From the NCBI RefSeq assembly GCF_000197735.1, contig NC_014550.1, positions 1,612,001-1,676,000 of the forward strand: a stretch of DNA of 64,000 nucleotides, read 5' to 3'. The position numbers and the translations under genes are program-made. The notes below the pieces were generated by a model. It ran no database searches. It saw only the letters and a list, made by a program, of their open reading frames with translations, and was not told the origin of the DNA. Numbering within the stretch: position 1 is the stretch's first letter; every line of letters begins with the position of its first letter. Origin of the DNA: Glutamicibacter arilaitensis Re117. GTDB taxonomy: Bacteria > Actinomycetota > Actinomycetes > Actinomycetales > Micrococcaceae. This document shows positions 9,464-18,067 of this stretch, piece by piece.

Positions 9464-11009
9464 TTTTAGACGCTGTTCTTGCGGTCCAATGACACTGAAC
9501 TAGCAGGTAGTGTGGCACTGCACTCTTCAGAATCCAATGGATGAAGGAGAGTGTTTTTGCTTTCGGCTAAAGGAACTGGCTAGCGCAGTAATTAAGCTTC
9601 AGAAGTAAAGGAACTAATGCCAGTTACGGACCCGGTAGAGCCTAGTAAAGTTCCAAGGAGAAGAATTCTTGGTCTTGCGCTGCTCGGCGGCGCGGCAACA
9701 AGTTTATCGATATTGAGAGCTCCACGTACTGAGCTGTCAGGCTTGGAACCTGCACCTATCCCTAGGGCTGAACTGACGAGGCCGGTCCCGAAAGATCAGC
9801 GATTGATCGGTAGACTCAATGAGGGGCTGCCTACCAGAGGTTACTTGGAGAAGCATGCTCACGCATTCTCCACGGTTCGAGTCTTAGACGTAGTTGAACT
9901 GCCTGGGCTTGGTGAAACGGCCCCCTGGCTGGCAGTCGCAATTGTTGGAACAACCAATGAACTTCAAATAGTTGATCCTTCCGACGGGAAAATACTGCAC
10001 GTATTGGAAATTCCTAGTGAGTACGGAACTGGCTTGGAATCTTTAGTGTGGGACCCTCAGCGTAGAAGACTTTATCTATCTATAGATTCGACGTTAATCA
10101 TGTGGGATTCGAACAACCCTAAACATGTCAGAAAATTTGCGCAAATCGACGGTGCGACGGCGCTATATTCTCTCGATGTCGATCGATCTGGAAATGTTTT
10201 TGGTGGCACGTACCCGTTAGGGGCTGTCTTCAGGGTTTCTAATAGTGATAAATCGGTACGAATTTATAAACGTTTTGCCGATGATTCTGATTATGTTCGA
10301 AATATTGCAGTGGACGAAAAAGGTAATGTTTGGGCTGGCACGGGCGCAAGTAATCCGCGCCTCTTCTACCTGGATGTAACCAGCGATCGCGAGCCGAGTC
10401 AATTTGACCTTCCGAACCGCGTACACAACGGATTCGTCAGCTCAATCAATCTATTTGGTTCGAAAGTTGTTATCTCGGCTAGTGGCGTAGCTCCACAAAT
10501 GGTCTTCGACCGGAAATTGAATGCTTGGATCGCCCCGATCGACGACATGTGGACTCACCGCCAGATTTCTCGAGTCAAAGATGGACATTTCTTTGCTCTA
10601 AGCGCCAACAAATTGATTAGAATATCGGTGGACGACTTCAAGGAAGAAATGATTTCTCCTATTTCTACTGTCACTCCGTTCTGTATTTCTAATTTGGGTA
10701 ATCGTGTGATCGTCTATTCCCAGGAAGACGAATTATTAAATCTTGAGATATATAACGTCGAATCTGGTGAATTGGAGAATCGTCGAGGAGTTAACCTCAG
10801 TCCCAGTTCTTTCAAAATTCAATCTGTTGTCGCTTCCCAGAACAACGAATTATATCTTGGCGGATATAAAGCGAAAGGAATTGCCTCTTTCTCACCCTCT
10901 AGTGGGAAAATCTGGAATTCACCTTCAGGTGAAACACTGATTCAACAGATAGAGGGAATGATTCCATTCGGAGATAATCGTTTGTATATCGGTTCATATC
11001 CGGGAGGCG

Positions 11010-11017
11010 ATATTATT
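11010..11017. repeat. 8-bp target site duplication, left copy (ISL3-a)
   Basis: ATATTATT immediately before the first ISL3-family element, repeated directly after it at 12434-12441. Confidence 0.9.
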
Positions 11018-12433
11018 GGCTCTTCAAGTTTTAGCGTGGTGAGCCCGAAAAATAAGTAAGGCCCGCAGTCCTCTGCGAAAATGGATGTTGTCTAGACAAA
11101 CCATCAGCAAGGAACTATGAGCCGTGTTTAAGGATACCGGTGGAAACGACGCTGCGTCGATTCTTCTCAACCTCACTGACTACCGCGTCATCGACGCAAC
11201 CCAAGAACCAGCCGGACGACAAGTCCTTATCGAGCCCAAAGCCACAGAGGCAGCCTGTCCAACTTGTGGGGTGATCACCACCCGCATCCACGCCAGACCA
11301 GTGCACCGGGTCAAAGACCTCCCAACCGGTGGCAACGACATTAAGGTCCTGGTGCGCAAACGCCGGATGGCCTGCCAAGAGACCGCCTGCGAACGCCGCT
11401 CGTTCGTGCAAACCACCGAACAGCTACCGTTGAGGGCCAGAATCACTACCAGGCTCTCTCAAAAGCTCGTGGACGAGATGAGTTGCGAACTGCGAGCCGT
11501 GTCCAGGGTCGCTTCTGCGTACCAAGTTTCCTGGCCAACCGTGATGGCAAGAGCGAACATGGTCGGTGAGCTTGTAGGCAACGTGGACCGCATGTTCATC
11601 CGCCGCCTCGGTATTGATGAGCACCGTTTTCGTAAGGTCCGCTACGCACGCGGCCGCACCGGGAAAGTGGTCCGTATTGAGCCGTGGTCTATTGTCTTCA
11701 CCGACCTGGATACCGGAAAAATTCTAGATATTGTGGACGGACGACGCTGTGCAGCGGTGAAGAAGTGGTTGAAGTCCCGGCCACGGTACTGGCGTCAACG
11801 AGTACAGTACGTGGCCATTGACATGTCTGCTGAGTTCCGCAAAGCGGTGCGGGAGAACCTGCCGAAAGCAAAGATCAGCGTGGACCATTTTCATGTCATT
11901 CAGCGGGCGAATCTCATGATTACTCAGGTGCGCCGGCGTCGCTCCCACGAGGTGCTCCAGCGCCGAGGAAGGGCCGCTGATCCGGCCTACAAGTATCGGA
12001 AACTGTTGACCTGCAATTTGGAGAACTTGTCGATTAGGCAAGTTGAGCGGCTGAAGTTGATCCTTGAAGCAGATCCTGAGCTGGGCGTGATTTATGGGAT
12101 TAAGGAACACGTGCGGGAGCTGTTGAAAACCAGGGATATCCATGATTTTCAATCGAGGTGGGCGGTGCTGGAGAAATCGGTGAAGACAACGAAAATGGTG
12201 GAAGCGAAGTCGTTGTTCCGGACGCTGACTGCGTGGCGTCGGGAGTTGCTGGTGTTCATTCGTACGCGGTTGACGAATGCTCGGAGCGAGGCGGCGAACC
12301 TGACGGCGAAGAACTTGAAACGGATCGGTCGGGGTTATCGGAATCATGGTCATTACCGGGTCAGGATATTGTTATACACGGCGGGGCTACGGCCGTGCTG
12401 AGCATCCTGCACCACGCTTAAACTCGAAGAGCC
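11018..12433 (+). mobile_element. ISL3-family insertion sequence (ISL3-a), complete
   Basis: 1416-bp element with 23-bp terminal inverted repeats beginning GGCTCTTC at both ends (two mismatches; 11018-11040 and 12411-12433), the usual ISL3 terminus. It is flanked by the 8-bp direct repeat ATATTATT (11010-11017, 12434-12441); 8-bp duplications are characteristic of this family. It carries one transposase gene and interrupts the beta-propeller gene in codon phase. Confidence 0.93.
11124..12401 (+). CDS. ISL3-family transposase (ISL3-a)
   Basis: 425-residue transposase. An N-terminal zinc finger (CPTC at about 40, then two later Cys) precedes a DDE domain: GIDEH about residue 164, VAIDMS about 233, and the terminal Glu probably in ARSEAANL. 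The GTG at 11124 is used because the ATG seven bases upstream meets a stop after four codons. Frame intact from end to end, so the element may be active. Nearly fills its IS. Confidence 0.92.
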   Translation: MFKDTGGNDAASILLNLTDYRVIDATQEPAGRQVLIEPKATEAACPTCGVITTRIHARPVHRVKDLPTGGNDIKVLVRKRRMACQETACERRSFVQTTEQLPLRARITTRLSQKLVDEMSCELRAVSRVASAYQVSWPTVMARANMVGELVGNVDRMFIRRLGIDEHRFRKVRYARGRTGKVVRIEPWSIVFTDLDTGKILDIVDGRRCAAVKKWLKSRPRYWRQRVQYVAIDMSAEFRKAVRENLPKAKISVDHFHVIQRANLMITQVRRRRSHEVLQRRGRAADPAYKYRKLLTCNLENLSIRQVERLKLILEADPELGVIYGIKEHVRELLKTRDIHDFQSRWAVLEKSVKTTKMVEAKSLFRTLTAWRRELLVFIRTRLTNARSEAANLTAKNLKRIGRGYRNHGHYRVRILLYTAGLRPC

Positions 12434-12712
12434 ATATTATTTCGATGAATATCCATGAACGATCCGTTGGTTCCGCTTATAAATTGTTATCCAGATTAGG
12501 CCGAAAGTACAAGCAATCACGGCCCTTTGGGTGGGCAGTAAATTCTAAGAATATATTTTTTGGAACGGTTCCAGATTACGGGCTTGCTGGGGGAGTCGTG
12601 GGAATGATTGATCCGGTCAAAGACGAAATCGTTTGGGTGATTGATGCGAAAGCCTCGGGAATTGCCAATGGTCATTCGATCGTTGGATTATGTGCAGACG
12701 ATGAATATTTGT

Positions 12713-14161
12713 GGCTCTTCAGGAATAAGAGTGTAACCACCTGAAACCAACACCCCGATTCCCGGGCATGTCGCCGAGCACGAAAAAGTCGAGGTCTTCC
12801 AGAAGAATGGAAGTTACTACACTAGCCATTTTCGAAAGACCTCGACGTTGCTCAATCCTACCTTCACCGCACCAGACCTCACCACTTTCACCAATCTTGA
12901 CGGCTTGGGACTGACCGCAATCGGGCAACACCTGAGCGCAGCGAAAGCCGAAATCCTCTGCCACGTCACCAACCCGATCCCTTGGTGCCAAACCTGCGGA
13001 GCAGCAGGCATTCCACGCGATACCGTCACCCGCCGCCTCGCCCACGAACCATTGGGCTGGCGTCCCACTGTCCTAGTCATCAAACACCGCCGCTACCGTT
13101 GCGCCAATTGCCAACGAGTCTGGCGTGAAGAGCTGTCCCAAGCAGTAGCGCCACGCCAGAAAATCAGCAGGACCGGGCTACGCTGGGCGCTGGTTGGACT
13201 GGTCTGCCACCACTTGTCAGTCTCCCGAATTGCCGAAGGCCTCGGCGTCACCTGGAATACCGCCAATGAGGCTGTGCTGGCTGAAGGTCAACGCTTACTG
13301 ATTGATGATCCAACCCGCTTCGACGGGGTCAAAGTGCTGGGAGTCGATGAACATGTTTGGCGGCATACCCGAACCGGCGACAAATACGTCACCGTGATTG
13401 TGGACCTCACCGCGGTGCGTGACGGCACCGGTACCGCACGACTGATCGACATGGTCCCTGGAAGATCCAAAGCTGTATTCAAAACCTGGCTGGCTGATCA
13501 AGAAGAACAATGGAAACAGGGCATTGAAGTCGTCGCAATGGACGGTTTCACCGGCTTCAAAACAGCTGCCGTCGAGGAGCTACCCCACGCGGTGGAGGTG
13601 TTGGATCCATTCCATGTAGTCAAACTAGGTTCCGAGGCGCTGGACCAGACCCGGCAACGGATTCAACGTGAGCAACATGGGCGTCGAGGACGCAAGGATG
13701 ACCCGCTTTACAAGTGCAGGCGAACGCTGACCACGGGACTATCCTTGGCTACGGAAAAGCAGAAGACCAAGCTTGAAGACCTGTTCAAGGAGCCGGAGTA
13801 TGAGCCGGTTCAATTGGTCTGGAGCGTGTATCAGAAGATGGTGGATGCCTACCGGCAACCGAAGCCCGAGGTCGGACGGTGGGCCTTGGAGCAACTGATC
13901 AACGAAGTTGGCACGAAGGTACCGAAAGGGTTGCCGGAGCTGAAAAAGCTCGGCGGCACCCTGCGCAGGAGGAAGACGGACATTCTCGCGTACTTTGATC
14001 ATATTGGTAGTTCGAATGGTCCTACCGAGGCTTTGAATGGCAGGTTGGAGCATCTGCGAGGTATCGCGTTGGGGTTCAAGAATCTGGCGCACTATATCGC
14101 CCGGTCGTTGTTGGAGACCGGTGGGTTTAGACGGCGTTTACACCCTCAATCCTGAAGAGCC
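12713..14161 (+). mobile_element. ISL3-family insertion sequence (ISL3-b), complete
   Basis: 1449-bp element with 24-bp inverted repeats beginning GGCTCTTCAGGA at both ends (three mismatches; 12713-12736 and 14138-14161). Flanked by the 8-bp duplication ATATTTGT (12705-12712 and 14162-14169). It shares the GGCTCTTC tip with ISL3-a but its transposase is quite different, so the two arrived independently, 271 bp of host gene apart. Confidence 0.93.
12848..14155 (+). CDS. ISL3-family transposase (ISL3-b)
   Basis: 435-residue transposase read from a TTG at 12848. The N-terminal zinc-finger region has paired Cys motifs (CQTC, then CANC about 38 residues later). The DDE domain shows GVDEHVWRH, VVAMDGFTGF and a late Glu in GPTEALNGRLEHL, the usual ISL3 layout. 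The frame is uninterrupted. It differs throughout from the ISL3-a transposase. Confidence 0.91.
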   Translation: MLNPTFTAPDLTTFTNLDGLGLTAIGQHLSAAKAEILCHVTNPIPWCQTCGAAGIPRDTVTRRLAHEPLGWRPTVLVIKHRRYRCANCQRVWREELSQAVAPRQKISRTGLRWALVGLVCHHLSVSRIAEGLGVTWNTANEAVLAEGQRLLIDDPTRFDGVKVLGVDEHVWRHTRTGDKYVTVIVDLTAVRDGTGTARLIDMVPGRSKAVFKTWLADQEEQWKQGIEVVAMDGFTGFKTAAVEELPHAVEVLDPFHVVKLGSEALDQTRQRIQREQHGRRGRKDDPLYKCRRTLTTGLSLATEKQKTKLEDLFKEPEYEPVQLVWSVYQKMVDAYRQPKPEVGRWALEQLINEVGTKVPKGLPELKKLGGTLRRRKTDILAYFDHIGSSNGPTEALNGRLEHLRGIALGFKNLAHYIARSLLETGGFRRRLHPQS

Positions 14162-14169
14162 ATATTTGT
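14162..14169. repeat. 8-bp target site duplication, right copy (ISL3-b)
   Basis: ATATTTGT directly after ISL3-b, matching 12705-12712 before it. Confidence 0.9.
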
Positions 14170-14713
14170 TCGGTACAACCTCTGTTAGAAATGGATATGG
14201 CGTTCCGGACACAAAGGGTGACGGGCGTGTATTTAAGTTTCATCTGGCTTCGAAAAAAGTTGTTTGGTCAAGAACTCCGGTAAGCCAAGCCGGGGCGCTA
14301 TATTCGCCGGTGTTACTCGGCGGCTGGCTTTTGATTGCGGATCATCAAGGCATTAAAGTTCTTAATAGGGAAACCGGATCATTAGTCGCGACTCACAATT
14401 TGAATCATTCTAACAACGCTGAATTTCGCGCTGGGTGGGCTGAGGCCAAGTTGGCTGTCATAGGAACCGGTGGGAAAATAGTTCATAGCGCGCACGGAAA
14501 ATGCAGCATTGTGAATTTGCGTACTCGCTCTTACCATCGCATTGGCTCCGGTGACGAGAAGTTTGGGAATCGATTAACAGTTACGGCTGACGGATCAGTC
14601 TATAACTCGCTAAACCAAACCGATCTTGTGCAGCTGGATTTAGAACCGGCGCGTCAACGACCTAGCGAATAAACGGCATTACTATCCATAGCAACTAGTT
14701 TAGGCTTGTAGTC

Positions 14714-15478
14714 ATGCGCATTGCACGATTTGTAGTAGACAGCGACCCCATGTACGGCGTTGTTGACGGTAACGACATCCACGTCCTTGCAGGGGACCCG
14801 TTCTTCCAAGGCATCAAGACCACCGGAACCACGCACTCCTTGGATGATGTGCGGCTGGTTGCGCCGATTATTCCTCGCTCAAAGGTTGTCGGCTTTGGCC
14901 GCACTTACCGCGAACATGCTAAGGAACTGGGAAATGAAGTTCCCGACGAGCCATTAATGTTCCTCAAGCCGAACACAGCGGTCGTAGGCCATGGCGACCC
15001 AGTTACCTTGCCAGCGTTTTCGGAAGAAGTTTCCTTCGAAGGTGAACTCGCTGTAGTTATCGGACGTATCTGCAAGGACGTACCAGCCGACAAGGCTCAA
15101 GACGTGATCTTTGGGTACACCGTAGCTAATGACCTAACTGCTCGTGACGCGCAGCGCACTGACCCGCAGTGGGCCCGTGCCAAGGGGTTTGATGGTTCTT
15201 GCCCCTTGGGCCCTTGGATCGAAACCGAAATTGCAGACCCGGATGATTTGGGAATCGTCAGCCGGGTTAATGGCGAGGTTCGCCAAGACGGCACAACCAA
15301 CGACATGATCTGGCCAGTAAATGAACTGGTTGCCCGTGCTTCCGAAGCATTCACCTTGCTGCCAGGAGACGTGATTATGACTGGCACCCCTGCTGGTGTC
15401 GGTCTGGTTAACGCCGGCGACGTTGTCGAAGTAGAAGTTGAGGGTATAGGTTCATTGCGAACTGTCTTCCGCCGCTAG
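14714..15478 (+). CDS. Fumarylacetoacetate hydrolase (FAH)-family protein
   Basis: 254-residue member of the FAH superfamily (2-hydroxyhepta-2,4-diene-1,7-dioate isomerase/acylpyruvase-like). Family motifs: VVGFGRTYREHAKELG, metal-ligand region SFEGELAVVIGR, GYTVANDLTARDAQ, AKGFDGSCPLGPW, and near the C-terminus LLPGDVIMTGTPAGVGLVNAGD. It probably cleaves or decarboxylates a C-C bond in a 2,4-dioxo acid with Mg2+; the true substrate cannot be read from sequence. A TAGGCT -10 box (14701-14706) seven bases before the ATG suggests a leaderless mRNA. In related genomes such a gene commonly precedes gltX, as here. Confidence 0.9.
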   Translation: MRIARFVVDSDPMYGVVDGNDIHVLAGDPFFQGIKTTGTTHSLDDVRLVAPIIPRSKVVGFGRTYREHAKELGNEVPDEPLMFLKPNTAVVGHGDPVTLPAFSEEVSFEGELAVVIGRICKDVPADKAQDVIFGYTVANDLTARDAQRTDPQWARAKGFDGSCPLGPWIETEIADPDDLGIVSRVNGEVRQDGTTNDMIWPVNELVARASEAFTLLPGDVIMTGTPAGVGLVNAGDVVEVEVEGIGSLRTVFRR

Positions 15479-15498
15479 AAACGACAGTTGAAGTTTGT

Positions 15499-15532
15499 GA
15501 GGCTCTCGATCACTAATGTGATCGGGAGCCTC
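15499..15532 (+). terminator. Hairpin terminator after the FAH gene
   Basis: 15-bp stem (15499-15513 with 15518-15532, one G-U pair), 4-base loop. No clear T-run follows, so termination may be partial. Confidence 0.6.
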
Positions 15533-15541
15533 GCGCATTAA

Positions 15542-15571
15542 CTGCAAGTTTCTGCGCATAAGGCATAGAAT
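15542..15571 (+). promoter_or_regulatory. Probable gltX promoter
   Basis: TAGAAT -10 box at 15566-15571, nine bases before the gltX ATG, with CTGCAA as a weak -35 eighteen bases upstream (15542-15547). The short distance implies a very short or absent leader. Confidence 0.5.
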
Positions 15572-15580
15572 GAAAACATC

Positions 15581-17086
15581 ATGACTGATCTATCGTTGAT
15601 TCCCGTTGTTACCGAAGATACCCCGGTACGCGTCCGTTTTTGCCCATCTCCAACTGGTACCCCTCACGTAGGTTTGATTCGTACCGCCCTGTTCAACTGG
15701 GCATACGCACGTCACACCGGCGGCAAAATGGTCTTCCGCATTGAAGACACCGATGCCAAGCGTGACTCTGAAGAAAGCTACAACCAGCTTTTGGACGCCC
15801 TGGCATGGCTGGGCATTGATTGGGATGAAGGCGTCAACGCAGGCGGTCCACATGAGCCGTACCGCCAGTCGCAGCGCGGGGACATCTACGAGGACGTCAT
15901 TGCCAGGCTTCGTGCTGCAGGCCATCTGTACGAGTCCTACTCGACCCCAGAAGAAGTTGAAGCACGCCACAAGGCAGCCGGCCGTGACCCGAAGCTGGGA
16001 TACGACAACTTCGACCGCGAACTGACCGTTGAGCAGAAAGCTGAGTTCAAGGCCGAGGGCCGCGAACCGGTATTGCGTGTTCGCATGCCGGATCACGACA
16101 TTACCTTCAACGACCTGGTACGTGGCGAGATCACCTTCAAGGCTGGATCCGTTCCCGACTATGTGGTGGTGCGCGCCAACGGCAAGCCGCTATACACCCT
16201 GGTCAACCCAATCGATGATGCGCTGATGGGCATTACCCACGTACTTCGTGGCGAAGATCTGTTGTCCTCGACTCCACGCCAGGTCGTCTTGTATGCGTTG
16301 CTGCACGATATCGGCGTTGCCCAGTACATGCCGCGTTTTGGCCACCTGCCATACGTTATGGGACAGGGCAACAAGAAGCTATCCAAGCGTGATCCAGAAT
16401 CCAGCGTATTCTTGCACCGCGACAATGGATTCATCCCGGAAGGCCTGCTGAACTATCTCGCGCTTCTTGGCTGGTCGCTGAGTGCTGATGAAGATATCTT
16501 CTCCCGTGAACAGCTGGTAGAAGCCTTTGATGTAACGGACGTACTGTCCAATCCTGCCCGCTTCGATGTGAAGAAGGCAGAAGCAATCAACGGAACCCAC
16601 GTGCGCATGCTCGAAGCACAGGATTTCCGTAATCGTTTGGTTCCTTACCTGAAGGCCGCTGGTCTGGTGGGTGAGGAGCTGACTGAACGTGAAAACGACA
16701 TCCTGGACCAAGCTGCGCCACTGGTTCAGGAACGTATTGCCCTGTTGGGTGAAGCGACCGACATGCTTGAATTCCTCTTCAAGTCTGATGACAAAATTGT
16801 CATTGACGAGAAAGCACTCAAGGGAATGCCGGCCAACCTGGTTGAGGTTGTCGATGCTACTGTCCAGGGCCTCGAAACCCTTACCGAATGGAATGCCGAA
16901 ACCATTCAGGCAGCACTGCGCACGAAGCTTGTGGACGAACTGGAACTGAAGCCTCGTCAGGCATTCGGACCAGCCCGCGTTGCTATCTCCGGAAAGCGCG
17001 TATCTCCACCGCTCTTCGAGTCCATGGAGATTCTTGGACGCGAGTCGAGCCTCAAGCGTCTGCGCGCATTTGGTGAGTCCCGCTAG
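15581..17086 (+). CDS. gltX: Glutamyl-tRNA synthetase
   Basis: 501-residue class I synthetase that charges tRNA-Glu (and, in bacteria lacking GlnRS, tRNA-Gln for later amidation). HIGH-type motif HVGL at residues 29-32 within [11 protein letters not shown], and KLSKR at 266-270. Between them lies the Glu-specific [11 protein letters not shown]. The helical anticodon-binding domain fills the C-terminus, with full family length. Interestingly, genes for tRNA-Gln and tRNA-Glu lie 0.7 kb downstream. Confidence 0.96.
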   Translation: MTDLSLIPVVTEDTPVRVRFCPSPTGTPHVGLIRTALFNWAYARHTGGKMVFRIEDTDAKRDSEESYNQLLDALAWLGIDWDEGVNAGGPHEPYRQSQRGDIYEDVIARLRAAGHLYESYSTPEEVEARHKAAGRDPKLGYDNFDRELTVEQKAEFKAEGREPVLRVRMPDHDITFNDLVRGEITFKAGSVPDYVVVRANGKPLYTLVNPIDDALMGITHVLRGEDLLSSTPRQVVLYALLHDIGVAQYMPRFGHLPYVMGQGNKKLSKRDPESSVFLHRDNGFIPEGLLNYLALLGWSLSADEDIFSREQLVEAFDVTDVLSNPARFDVKKAEAINGTHVRMLEAQDFRNRLVPYLKAAGLVGEELTERENDILDQAAPLVQERIALLGEATDMLEFLFKSDDKIVIDEKALKGMPANLVEVVDATVQGLETLTEWNAETIQAALRTKLVDELELKPRQAFGPARVAISGKRVSPPLFESMEILGRESSLKRLRAFGESR

Positions 17087-17119
17087 CTATTCTCCGAAAG
17101 CCCAGTGAAAAGCACTTTG

Positions 17120-17170
17120 AACGCCTCGGATTGTTCCAGTCCTGTGAGCTGGTCCTGTCCGAGGCGTTTT
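17120..17170 (+). terminator. Terminator after gltX
   Basis: 11-bp stem (17120-17130 with 17158-17168) capped by a larger loop containing a second small CCAG/CTGG stem, followed by TTTT. Confidence 0.72.
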
Positions 17171-17613
17171 CGTTGAGATTGTTGACGCACTCGTAGATGT
17201 GCGAACGGCCGCAATCCGCGTTTATCGTCCATATCCGAGCCGGAACTGGCGCATCTGTATCCTGAGCGACTGGCCGGGATTGAGCCAGGTTTTGCGGATG
17301 ATGGTGCTTATGCCCGGGAAAGGTACATGGCTGGCGGGCTTATGTTCATGGGGCAGCGAGAAGTGCGGTTGCTGCGTGCGTGGAGTTTGGCAAGATTAAC
17401 CGCGTCAAGCGGAGAAGCCTAAACCCCATTTGTGCCCCGTTCCTTGGCCGGCGCGCTGAACTAGAGGGTCTGCCGGCACAGGCGCTTTGCATAGGGGATG
17501 ACCCTGTTGGCGGCTATCAATGTGCCGTTGACGCGGGACTCCAGTATTTTCTCACGGACAGTGCTTCACTTCACGAGAATTTCCCTGCTTGGCTAGTGGC
17601 GGATTTGGTTTGA
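17171..17613 (+). pseudogene. Decayed HAD-family hydrolase gene
   Basis: No single frame spans this stretch, but HAD-like pieces lie in order in shifted frames. About 17183-17215 reads VDALVDVRTAA, resembling HAD motif I (D-x-D-G-x-LVD) with its first Asp lost. A middle frame around 17240-17410 gives GFADDGAYARERYMAGGL, like a HAD cap region. 17380-17613 gives LCIGDDPVGGYQCAVDAGLQYFLTD, like HAD motif IV. At least one stop and two frame changes separate them. Transcription is not evident: it starts inside the gltX terminator tail. An alternative is chance resemblance, but the motif order argues for a remnant. Confidence 0.5.
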
Positions 17614-17677
17614 CTGGCAGCTGTTCTTTGCTGATTTTCCGCGGATTCTGCGTGGGGCACCGGTCGCGAGGCTCGAT

Positions 17678-17706
17678 TTGTGTACTGAACATTAGGCCGG
17701 TATAGT
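17678..17706 (+). promoter_or_regulatory. tRNA operon promoter
   Basis: TTGTGT (17678-17683), 17-bp spacer, TATAGT (17701-17706). This is the best -35/-10 pair upstream of tRNA-Gln and would give a leader of about 60 bases. The rest of the 17614-17772 gap shows nothing else clear. Confidence 0.6.
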
Positions 17707-17772
17707 TTTATCTCGTGCTACGGCAGTGGCCGGAATGATGCTCAGCTGAATTCCGGAAAGGCCAAGTCACAG

Positions 17773-17844
17773 TGGGATATGGTGTAATTGGCAACACAAC
17801 GGTTTCTGGTTCCGTCATTCTAGGTTCGAGTCCTGGTATCCCAG
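17773..17844 (+). tRNA. tRNA-Gln (anticodon CUG)
   Basis: 72-base cloverleaf: acceptor TGGGATA pairs with TATCCCA, D-arm GGTGTAATTGGC, anticodon loop TTCTGGT with CTG at 17806-17808, and T-arm AGGTTCGAGTCCT. Discriminator base G; CCA is not encoded. The last anticodon-stem pair is a T-T mismatch, otherwise canonical. Confidence 0.92.
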
Positions 17845-17892
17845 CGCTTCACCAAAGAGATTTGGTGAGCTGAAGATTAATCTTCAGCATAC

Positions 17893-17965
17893 GGCCCCAT
17901 CGTATAGCGGCCTAGTACTCCGCCCTCTCACGGCGGCAACACGGGTTCGAATCCCGTTGGGGTCA
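17893..17965 (+). tRNA. tRNA-Glu (anticodon CUC)
   Basis: 73-base cloverleaf: acceptor GGCCCCA with TGGGGTC, anticodon stem CCGCC/GGCGG around CTCTCAC (anticodon CTC), T-arm ACGGGTTCGAATCCCGT. CCA follows in the genome at 17966-17968. It lies 48 bases after tRNA-Gln, presumably co-transcribed, and is followed by a strong terminator. Confidence 0.95.
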
Positions 17966-17972
17966 CCACAGT

Positions 17973-17999
17973 AAAACCGCGGAGAATTCCGCGGTTTTT
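17973..17999 (+). terminator. Terminator of the tRNA operon
   Basis: 11-bp stem (17973-17983 with 17988-17998), GC-rich core, 4-base loop, run of T. Directly follows tRNA-Glu. Confidence 0.88.
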
Positions 18000-18067
18000 G
18001 CGTTTCCCGGACAAAATCTGCATCAGGCTCGCGGGTTTCCCTGTTGGCATGAGGCAAGATAGTTCTC

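Larger units (their letters stand above)
9617..14672 (+). pseudogene. Tat-exported beta-propeller-like protein, split by two ISL3-family elements
   Basis: Three fragments (9617-11017, 12442-12712, 14170-14672) join in one frame when both IS elements and one copy of each 8-bp target duplication are removed: 2175 bp, 724 residues. The N-terminus has a twin-arginine signal (PRRRILGLALLGGAATS, about residues 13-29). The body is a chain of beta-rich repeats with phrases such as NVWAGTG, LYLGGYKAKGIASF, LYIGSYPGG and IFFGTVPDYG, suggesting a multi-blade propeller (NHL/PQQ-like), probably extracytoplasmic. As it stands the first fragment would make 480 residues, ending in IS-encoded codons at 11059. 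The gene looks more AT-rich than its neighbours. Specific function not recognised; it follows galE. Confidence 0.85.
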
